A stretch of DNA of 7,289 nucleotides from Candidatus Acidiferrales bacterium (lineage in GTDB: Bacteria; Acidobacteriota; Terriglobia; Acidiferrales; UBA7541), in NCBI GenBank assembly GCA_030044295.1, contig JASHWB010000221.1, forward strand, positions 1 to 7,289. Reading direction: 5' to 3'. The notes beneath the pieces are model-generated. The model worked only from the letters and a program-made list of their open reading frames with translations. It was not told where the DNA came from and made no database searches. This document shows, one piece after another, positions 1-5,531 of the stretch (the first letter of the stretch is position 1; every line of letters begins with the position of its first letter). The translations under genes and the position numbers were made by a program.

Positions 1-807
1 GATATCCTCCACGGAGTCGACCACGTCGGCGATATCGCCCAGCCGGACGGGCGCGCCGTTGTGGTAGGCGACGATCACTTGGCGGTAATGATTGGCGTCG
101 AAAAGCTGGTCATTATCGTCCAAAACCCAGCTCACCATCCCGTTGGCCAACTCGCCCTTTGGTTCGTTCGAGTTCACGGAAGCCAGAGCGTTCCGCACAT
201 CCTCAAGCGCAATGCCATAATTCGCCAGGACTTGAGGGTTGAGCTCGATGCGAACCGCTGGCCGCGCGCTGCCTCCGATATTGACCTGCCCGACGCCCTC
301 AACCTGCGAAAGCTTCTGCTCGACGATCGATTCGCCGACGTCGTACACGTTCCGGAGTGGCAAGGTATCGGACCGCATCGCCAGAATCATGATTGGCGAA
401 TCGGCAGGGTTCGTTTTCCGATACGTTGGCAGCGTTTCCAGGTTTGCCGGCAATTGTCCCGATGCCGCGTTGATGGCCGCTTGCACATCGCGAGCGGCAG
501 CGTCGATATTCCGGTTAAGGTCAAATTGCAACGTGATCGACGTCGAGCCTGCTAGGCTTTGCGACGTCATTTCAGTTACGCCAGCGATGCGTCCGAACTG
601 CCGCTCCAGCGGCGTGGCGACGGAGGAGGCCATCGTCTCCGGGTTTGCGCCCGGAAGCTGTGCCTGCACTTGAATGGTGGGAAAATCCACTTCAGGCAGC
701 GGCGCGACAGGCAAATAGCGATAGGCCATGATGCCGGCAAGCAGGACCGCGAGAGTCAACAGTGAAGTGGCTACCGGCCTGCGAATGAATCCGGACGAGA
801 TGTTCAT
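1..807 (-). CDS. mdtC: RND multidrug efflux permease subunit, MdtC-like (N-terminal 269 codons, cut by window edge)
   Basis: Inner-membrane permease of the hydrophobe/amphiphile efflux RND family, which exchanges protons for drugs or bile-salt-like compounds as part of an MdtB/MdtC complex. Reading the minus strand from the ATG at 807 gives an open frame of exactly 269 codons to the window edge, so the frame is intact but its C-terminal three quarters lie outside. The protein starts MNISSGFIRRPVATSLL, giving the first membrane helix at about residues 9-28. The porter-domain motifs LPVAPLPEVDFPTIQV, PGANPETMASSVATPLERQ and RIAGVTEMTSQS follow. These match MdtC rather than MdtB (VAPLP versus VSALP; PETMASSVATPLER versus PDVMASSVTTPLER). 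A later stretch VDDVRNAL-like LEDVRNALASVNSN and the segment NGAPVRLGDIADVVDS are typical of the family. Two upstream ATGs (830 and 839) are in another frame, so 807 is the start. No strong Shine-Dalgarno is visible. It is the third gene of the mdtABC operon. The proton-relay residues cannot be checked here. Confidence 0.95.
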   Translation of the reverse strand, partial: MNISSGFIRRPVATSLLTLAVLLAGIMAYRYLPVAPLPEVDFPTIQVQAQLPGANPETMASSVATPLERQFGRIAGVTEMTSQSLAGSTSITLQFDLNRNIDAAARDVQAAINAASGQLPANLETLPTYRKTNPADSPIMILAMRSDTLPLRNVYDVGESIVEQKLSQVEGVGQVNIGGSARPAVRIELNPQVLANYGIALEDVRNALASVNSNEPKGELANGMVSWVLDDNDQLFDANHYRQVIVAYHNGAPVRLGDIADVVDSVEDI

Positions 808-839
808 GCTGCGTGGCGTCCCGTTCGCATGATGCGCAT
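804..839 (-). other. Candidate coupling mini-ORF between mdtB and mdtC (11 codons)
   Basis: Four bases after the mdtB stop TAG (846-844) there is an ATG at 839 that opens the frame MRIMRTGRHAA. It ends in TGA at 806-804, which overlaps the mdtC start codon as ATGA. Ribosomes finishing mdtB could re-initiate here and hand over to mdtC, which lacks a clear Shine-Dalgarno of its own. Such a short frame can arise by chance, and the peptide itself resembles nothing I recognise, so only a translational role is suggested. Confidence 0.25.
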
Positions 840-843
840 GGCG

Positions 844-3800
844 CTAATCAATCGGATCGACCGCCGGTTCCGTGGCTGCAGCGACCCCGGCGTGACTGAA
901 TCTTCTTGCTAACCGATCGAACCAGAGATACACGACTGGCGTGGTGTACAGCGTGAGGACCTGGCTGACCAGCAGCCCACCGACAATGCTGATGCCGAGC
1001 GGCCGCCGCAGCTCCGATCCGGTACCGGTGCCAAACGCCAGCGGCACCCCGCCGAGCATCGCCGCCATCGTGGTCATCATGATGGGCCGGAACCGCAGCA
1101 GGCACGCCTGGTAAATTGCATCGAACGGCTTCTTGCCTTCCTTGCGCTCCGCTTCCAACGCGAAATCGATCATCATGATGGCGTTTTTTTGCACGATGCC
1201 TATCAGGAGAATGATTCCAATCAAAGCGATCACGCTGAAATCTTCGCCACACACCCACAACGCCAGGATCGCGCCCGCACCGGCCGAAGGCAGCGTCGAA
1301 AGAATCGTCAGCGGGTGGATGTAGCTTTCATAGAGAACGCCCAGCACGATGTACACCGTGATGACCGCGGCGAGCACCAGCAGAGGCTCGTTTGCGAGCG
1401 ACGATTGGAAGGCCTGCGCCATGCCCTGGAAACCCGGATGAATCGACTCCGGCAAATGGATCGCGCGCGCGGCGGTATTGATCGCCGTCACCGCCTGGCC
1501 GAGTGAGGCATTCGGCGCCAAGTTAAACGAAAGTGTCACGACCGGGAATTGACCCTGGTGATTGACCGCGAGCGACTCCGTCTGCTGTTCGAAGTGTGCG
1601 AAGGTGCTGAGCGGGACCTCCGTGCCGGCAGACGAGGGAACGTAAATGTCCTTCAGTGCGTCCGGATTCTGCTGAAAGCGCGGATCAACCTCGAGCACCA
1701 CGTGATACTGGTTCAACTGCGTAAAGATCGTCGAGACCTGGCGTTGCCCGAAAGCGTCATAGAGGATGCTGTCGATGGTCGCCGGCAAAACGCCCAGCCG
1801 CGCCGCAGTATCGCGATCGATCGTCAGCACCTCGGCCCGGCCATCATCGAGTTGATCGGTGGCCACATCGCGCAGTTGCGGCAGGGCAGCCAATTTCGCC
1901 GCCAGCCGCGGCGCCCATTGCGAAAGTTCAGTCGCGTCCGCATCCTCAATCGAGTATTGATACTGCGTGCGGCTCACGCGATCCTCAATGCTCAAATCCT
2001 GCACCGGCTGCATATAGAGCGTGGCGCCTTGGACTTTCGCCAATTGTGGTTCAAGCCGCCGGATGACGTCGGACGCCGTATCGTTCCGCTGGTCGCGCGG
2101 CTTCAAATTGATCTGGATGCGGCCGCTGTTCGGCGTCATGTTTGTGCCGTCCACGCCGATGAACGACGATAGGCTCACCACGTCCGGGTCTTTGAGGATC
2201 ACGGCCGCCAAGGCCTGCTGTCGCCGCGCCATTGCGTCAAACGAAACGTCCTGCGCCGCATCTGAAATGCCGAGGATTACGCCGGTGTCCTGAACGGGGA
2301 AAAAGCCTTTGGGCACGTAGTAATAAAGCAGGATCGTCGCGACCAGAGTTCCAACCGTCACCAACAGCGTTGCCGTCTGATGGCGCAGCACTACTCGCAG
2401 CGTCTTGTCGTAAAACTGATTCATTCGGTTAACGAAGCGCTCAGACGCCTGTGAGAATCGGCTCTGTTGCCAGCTCTCTTCGTGCTTCAAGAGCTTCGAG
2501 CACATCATCGGCGTCAGCGTCAGCGAGACGAACGCCGAGACGAGGATCGTCACTCCCAGCGTAATCGCGAATTCGCGGAACAGACGCCCAATGATGTCGC
2601 CCATAAAGAGCAGAGGGATCAGCACGGCGATCAGCGACACCGTCAGCGAAACGATCGTGAATCCTATTTGCTCTGAGCCTTTGAGCGCCGCTTGCAGCGG
2701 CGAATCTCCTCCCTCGATGAAGCGCGCAATGTTTTCGATCATCACAATCGCGTCGTCCACCACGAAACCGGTCGAGATGGTCAGCGCCATCAGCGATAAA
2801 TTATCGAGGCTGAATCCGGCCAGATACATGACGCCAAAAGTGCCGACGATCGAAAGGGGAACGGCGACGCTCGGAATGATCGTCGCGGATGCGCTGCGTA
2901 GGAACAGGAACATCACCATGACCACCAGCGCGATGGTCAGCATCAATTCGAACTGCACATCCTTCACCGAAGCGCGGATCGTGGTGGTCCGGTCCGTGAG
3001 CGTGGTTACGCGAACCGAAGAAGGCAACGATGCCTGCAGTTGCGGCAGTAGTGCTTTCACCCGGTCCGCCACCCCGATGATATTTGTGCCGGGTTGACGC
3101 TGAATGTTCAGGATAACGGCCGGTTCCGTGTTCATCCACGCGGCCTGGGTGGTATTCTCGGCGCCGTCCACTACCTCGGCCACGTCCGAAAGGCGCACGG
3201 GATTCCCGTTGCGATAGGCCACGACGATCGGCAGGTAATTCGCACTGGCAAGGAGCTGGTCGTTATCTTCGATCGTGTACGACTGCCGCGGCCCTTGCAA
3301 ATTGCCTTTGGCCTGATCGACATTGGCGTTTCCGAGAGCCACGCGCAGGTCTTCCAAACTCATGCCGTACGACGCCAGCTCCAGCGGATTCGCCAGCACC
3401 CGTACGGCCGGTTTTTGCCCTCCGCTGATCGTCACCAGCCCGACGCCCGATAGCTGCGAAATTTTCTGCGCCAGGTTCGTGTCGGCGTAGTCTTCCACTT
3501 TCTGTAGCGGCAAGGTTTGCGATGTAAGCGCCAGCGTCAGGATCGGAGTGTCGGCGGGATTGACCTTGCTGTATGTCGGAGGGTTCGGCAGGTCCTTCGG
3601 GAGGTAAGTCGTCGCGGCGTTGATCGACGCCTGCACTTCCTGCTCAGCCACGTCGATGTCTTCCTTGAGGTCGAACTGGAGCGTGATCAGCGACGCGCCA
3701 AACGAGCTCGTGGATGTCATCTGTGCCAGGCCCGGCACTTCGCCAAACTGTCGTTCGAGCGGCGTGGTAACCGACGACGCCATAACGTCCGGACTGGCCC

Positions 3801-3957
3801 CGGGGTAAAACGTCAGTACCTGAATGGTCGGATAGTCCACCTGCGGAAGAGCGGAGACAGGCAACTGAAGGTAAGCAACAGCGCCGGCGAGCAGCACCCC
3901 AAGCATCAGCAGCGAAGTCGCTACCGGTCTAAGAATGAAGGGACGAGACGGACTCAC
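844..3957 (-). CDS. mdtB: RND multidrug efflux permease subunit, MdtB-like
   Basis: Full-length 1037-residue inner-membrane proton/drug antiporter, close to the usual size of MdtB (about 1040). The start is a GTG at 3957, overlapping the mdtA stop as GTGA. The frame then begins MSPSRPFILRPVATSLL, the expected RND N-terminus, with helix 1 at about 8-28. Porter motifs LPVSALPQVDYPTIQV (31-46) and PGASPDVMASSVTTPLERQ (52-70) are characteristic of MdtB. Helices 2-6 span about 337-486, with the proton-relay pair Asp401-Asp402 in GFVVDDAIVMIENI. A second periplasmic half (about 550-855) includes QVSTIFTQLNQYHVVLE. Helices 8-12 run from about 858 to 1011, with the relay lysine Lys924 in GIVQKNAIMMIDF and Arg957 in LLRFRPIMMTT. 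These positions correspond to the AcrB D407/D408/K940/R971 set, so the pump looks active. It probably trimerises with MdtC and docks to MdtA. No frameshift or missing motif is seen. There is no clear Shine-Dalgarno, which suggests coupling to mdtA translation. Confidence 0.97.
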   Translation of the reverse strand: MSPSRPFILRPVATSLLMLGVLLAGAVAYLQLPVSALPQVDYPTIQVLTFYPGASPDVMASSVTTPLERQFGEVPGLAQMTSTSSFGASLITLQFDLKEDIDVAEQEVQASINAATTYLPKDLPNPPTYSKVNPADTPILTLALTSQTLPLQKVEDYADTNLAQKISQLSGVGLVTISGGQKPAVRVLANPLELASYGMSLEDLRVALGNANVDQAKGNLQGPRQSYTIEDNDQLLASANYLPIVVAYRNGNPVRLSDVAEVVDGAENTTQAAWMNTEPAVILNIQRQPGTNIIGVADRVKALLPQLQASLPSSVRVTTLTDRTTTIRASVKDVQFELMLTIALVVMVMFLFLRSASATIIPSVAVPLSIVGTFGVMYLAGFSLDNLSLMALTISTGFVVDDAIVMIENIARFIEGGDSPLQAALKGSEQIGFTIVSLTVSLIAVLIPLLFMGDIIGRLFREFAITLGVTILVSAFVSLTLTPMMCSKLLKHEESWQQSRFSQASERFVNRMNQFYDKTLRVVLRHQTATLLVTVGTLVATILLYYYVPKGFFPVQDTGVILGISDAAQDVSFDAMARRQQALAAVILKDPDVVSLSSFIGVDGTNMTPNSGRIQINLKPRDQRNDTASDVIRRLEPQLAKVQGATLYMQPVQDLSIEDRVSRTQYQYSIEDADATELSQWAPRLAAKLAALPQLRDVATDQLDDGRAEVLTIDRDTAARLGVLPATIDSILYDAFGQRQVSTIFTQLNQYHVVLEVDPRFQQNPDALKDIYVPSSAGTEVPLSTFAHFEQQTESLAVNHQGQFPVVTLSFNLAPNASLGQAVTAINTAARAIHLPESIHPGFQGMAQAFQSSLANEPLLVLAAVITVYIVLGVLYESYIHPLTILSTLPSAGAGAILALWVCGEDFSVIALIGIILLIGIVQKNAIMMIDFALEAERKEGKKPFDAIYQACLLRFRPIMMTTMAAMLGGVPLAFGTGTGSELRRPLGISIVGGLLVSQVLTLYTTPVVYLWFDRLARRFSHAGVAAATEPAVDPID

Positions 3958-5207
3958 GGGTGCAGCCCAGTGTCCGCGTTGGCGCCCGATGAATCGCTCG
4001 ACGAGCCGCTCGGTTTGCTCATGTGCGTCACCACCACGGAACCCGGCTCCAGCTTGTCTCCTCCGTCCACCACCACACTTTGGCCAGCGGTCAGGCCTTC
4101 GCGGATCACGGAATCGTTCCCTTCGGTGAAATCTACTTGAACCGGCCGAACGTCGGCTTTGTTGTCCGCGCCAACCAGATACACGAACGTTCCCTGCGAG
4201 CCCTTCTGCACGGCCGCGGTCGGCACCACAATCACGCCGTTGCGTTCGCTTAGGAGCAGCCGGACATTCACAAACTGGTTCGGCCAGAGGGAAAGCTTGG
4301 GGTTCGCGAATTCAGACTTCAGTTTGATAGTGCCCGTCGTCGTATCGATCTGATTGTCGAGCGTCAGCAACTTCCCTGTGCCGAGCATTACGTTATTGTC
4401 CCGTCCGTAGGCTTCCACCGTCAGTTGCCGTCCGCGCATGTCCTGCACCACTTCGGTCAGCTCGTCTTCCGGCACTGTAAAATCGACTGCGATTGGCTGC
4501 ATCTGCGTGATCACCAGCATGCCGTTCGTGTCCGCTGCGTGAACGATGTTTCCTGGATCGACCAGCCGCAATCCAACGCGCCCATCTATTGGCGATGTAA
4601 CCCGGCAATAGGTCAAATTCAGCTTGGCGCTCGCGATTTGCGCTTGATCGGACTGAATCGCCCCGTCGTACTGGCCTACCGTCGCAGCTTGCGAGTCGTA
4701 CTGCTGCTTCGTGCCGATCCCCTCCTGCCACAGCGTTTGGTAGCGGTTCAGATCCACGCGCGCGTCACGTTGCGACGCTTCATCCTTCGCCAGCTGTCCT
4801 TGCGCTTGGTCCAGCGCCACTTGGTACGGCCGAGGATCGATTTCCGCCAGCAGATCGCCCGCGTGAACAAACTGACCTTCGCGGAAGTACACCTTCATAA
4901 TCTGGCCGTCCACGCGCGTGTGTAGCGTCACCGTATTGTATGCGGTCACGGTGCCCAGCCCCGTCAGGTAATAGGGCACATTGGTTTTGATCACCGGTGC
5001 GATGCCTACCGAAATGGGTTGGTCCGCGTTCGCGTTCTTCGTATTCTCGGCGGAGCGCGCTCGCATCATCACCTGGTAGACAATCGCCGCTGCGATTGCC
5101 AGCAGAATCAACGTCACCCACAGGCCTATGTGCCTCTTGTGTTCGGGTGACTTCGGCGCCTCGGTCGGGCTATCGCTTGTCGTGTGCATGTCTTCCGTTA
5201 CCGGCAT
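3954..5207 (-). CDS. mdtA: RND efflux periplasmic adaptor subunit, MdtA-like (membrane fusion protein)
   Basis: 417-residue adaptor that bridges the MdtB/MdtC permease to a TolC-type outer-membrane channel; the family is usually close to 415 residues. After a polar cytoplasmic N-terminus there is one membrane anchor at about 27-46 (IGLWVTLILLAIAAAIVYQV). No lipobox cysteine is present, so it should be anchored by this helix rather than by lipid. The biotinyl-lipoyl-like half motif VDGQIMKVYFREGQFVHAGD lies at about 99-118. An alpha-helical hairpin rich in Gln, Ala and Asp follows (about 127-198), then the second lipoyl half SPIDGRVGLRLVDPGNIV (205-222). The beta-barrel and membrane-proximal domains contain VDFTVPEDEL (241-250), WPNQFVNVRLLL (308-319) and VVPTAAVQKGSQGTFVYLV (327-345). 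A Ser/Gly/Asp-rich tail ends at 417. The ATG at 5207 is preceded by GAGG at 6-nt spacing, which favours it over the Met at residue 7. It is the first gene of the operon, with its own promoter candidate upstream. Confidence 0.96.
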   Translation of the reverse strand: MPVTEDMHTTSDSPTEAPKSPEHKRHIGLWVTLILLAIAAAIVYQVMMRARSAENTKNANADQPISVGIAPVIKTNVPYYLTGLGTVTAYNTVTLHTRVDGQIMKVYFREGQFVHAGDLLAEIDPRPYQVALDQAQGQLAKDEASQRDARVDLNRYQTLWQEGIGTKQQYDSQAATVGQYDGAIQSDQAQIASAKLNLTYCRVTSPIDGRVGLRLVDPGNIVHAADTNGMLVITQMQPIAVDFTVPEDELTEVVQDMRGRQLTVEAYGRDNNVMLGTGKLLTLDNQIDTTTGTIKLKSEFANPKLSLWPNQFVNVRLLLSERNGVIVVPTAAVQKGSQGTFVYLVGADNKADVRPVQVDFTEGNDSVIREGLTAGQSVVVDGGDKLEPGSVVVTHMSKPSGSSSDSSGANADTGLHP

Positions 5208-5213
5208 TCCCTA

Positions 5214-5217
5214 CCTC
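5214..5217 (-). promoter_or_regulatory. Ribosome binding site of mdtA
   Basis: The minus strand reads ACCGAGGTAGGGA directly before the mdtA ATG at 5207. The GAGG core sits 6 nt from the start codon, within the normal range, and supports this start over the internal Met seven residues in. It is the only clear Shine-Dalgarno in the three-gene pump operon. Confidence 0.6.
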
Positions 5218-5307
5218 GGTGTTCACGGCTGAGTACGAAGGCTTAGACGTATGCGTTTCCTTCGAGGATACATGATCGCCGCTCCCCGTTTAATGGTCCC
5301 GCGCCCG

Positions 5308-5336
5308 CTTCTACAGCTAAAGCTCCCCTTTTTCAA
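5308..5336 (-). promoter_or_regulatory. Candidate sigma-70-type promoter for mdtABC
   Basis: On the minus strand TTGAAA (5336-5331, five of six against TTGACA) is followed after exactly 17 nt by TAGAAG (5313-5308, four of six against TATAAT). Transcription would start near 5301 and leave a leader of roughly 95 nt before mdtA. The -10 match is modest and no start site has been measured, so this is only the best candidate in the region. Confidence 0.35.
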
Positions 5337-5409
5337 CCTGCTACGAAGTCGCTCCAAAGTTCCGAAATGAAGGAAGCCCGGAACCGCAAATCCGGTCTGG
5401 CGCTCGGAT

Positions 5410-5428
5410 CCCGGTAGAATCTACGGGG
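5410..5428. repeat. Imperfect 19-bp inverted repeat, possible operator
   Basis: CCCGGTAGAATCTACGGGG has 9-bp arms around a single central A (5419). The inner five base pairs (GTAGA/TCTAC) are perfect, and one outer pair (5413/5425) is mismatched. It lies about 55 bp upstream of the acs -35 candidate and about 75 bp upstream of the mdtA -35 candidate, so a bound regulator could act on either gene. It could also be a chance repeat in GC-rich DNA. Confidence 0.35.
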
Positions 5429-5463
5429 CTCGGCCTGGTCACTCAATGCCCTGCTCGGGGGGC

Positions 5464-5490
5464 TTGACCGCCGCGCCATGCTCCCATAAT
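5464..5490 (+). promoter_or_regulatory. Candidate sigma-70-type promoter for acs
   Basis: TTGACC (5464-5469) matches the -35 consensus at five of six bases. CATAAT (5485-5490) matches the -10 at five of six, but at a short 15-nt spacing. Shifting by two bases gives TAATTT (5487-5492) at the ideal 17 nt, with a poorer match. Either way transcription would begin around 5497-5500, giving a leader of about 35 nt that ends in the strong Shine-Dalgarno. The -10 lies inside the perfect palindrome at 5482-5498. Confidence 0.45.
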
Positions 5491-5498
5491 TTATGGGA
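5482..5498. repeat. Perfect 17-bp palindrome over the acs -10, likely operator
   Basis: TCCCATAATTTATGGGA consists of two perfect 8-bp arms (TCCCATAA / TTATGGGA) around one central T at 5490. It covers the candidate -10 of acs and lies 34 bp upstream of the start codon. A protein bound there would block RNA polymerase, so repression of acs is the simplest reading. The sequence does not match a regulator site that I can name. A stem with a 1-nt loop cannot form tightly in RNA, which argues for a DNA-level role. Confidence 0.5.
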
Positions 5499-5521
5499 TC
5501 GGTTGCCAAACCTTCGGGGGC

Positions 5522-5527
5522 AGGAGG
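5522..5527 (+). promoter_or_regulatory. Ribosome binding site of acs
   Basis: AGGAGG, a full match to the anti-Shine-Dalgarno core, sits 4 nt before the ATG at 5532 (extended AGGAGGAG reaches 5529). The spacing is slightly short but functional in many bacteria. It fixes the acs start, which also gives the expected N-terminal length for the family. Confidence 0.8.
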
Positions 5528-5531
5528 AGTC

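Larger units (their letters stand above)
5208..5531. promoter_or_regulatory. Divergent intergenic regulatory region between mdtA and acs
   Basis: This 324-bp gap separates two genes that face away from each other, so it must carry the promoter of each unless one is read from further away. No protein-coding frame with a ribosome site is visible. From left to right it holds the mdtA leader and Shine-Dalgarno, a candidate minus-strand promoter (5308-5336), a weak CCGGA/TCCGG repeat (5378-5395), a 19-bp dyad (5410-5428), a candidate acs promoter (5464-5490) overlapped by a perfect 17-bp palindrome (5482-5498), a small GGTT/AACC hairpin (5501-5512) and the acs Shine-Dalgarno. I found no CRP-like TGTGA/TCACA site, tRNA, riboswitch-like structure or terminator. 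Confidence 0.7.

Noticed and set aside
1..36. GATATC repeated at 1-6 and 31-36
   Set aside because: Coincidental hexamers within conserved mdtC codons (DI and its neighbours), with no repeat structure.
61..555. Plus-strand open frame of 164 codons
   Set aside because: Entirely antisense to mdtC. Its translation is rich in Arg and His with no recognisable family, as expected for a shadow frame in GC-rich coding DNA.
1549..2172. Plus-strand open frame of 207 codons
   Set aside because: Lies wholly inside mdtB on the opposite strand, with low-complexity Arg-rich composition and no family signature.
3517..4140. Plus-strand open frame of 207 codons across the mdtA/mdtB junction
   Set aside because: Antisense to two clearly recognised genes. 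Its composition is atypical and no domain is visible.
5315..5324. AGCTAAAGCT, two AGCT tetramers two bases apart
   Set aside because: Too short to separate from chance, although it lies in the spacer of the mdtA promoter candidate.
5367..5417. Sixteen-codon frame MKEARNRKSGLALGSR in the intergenic region, considered as a leader peptide
   Set aside because: No Shine-Dalgarno before the ATG, no run of regulatory codons and no attenuator-like structure after it.
5415..5420. TAGAAT as a second -10 element for acs
   Set aside because: No -35-like hexamer at 16-18 nt upstream and no extended -10 TG. It is better explained as the core of the dyad at 5410-5428.
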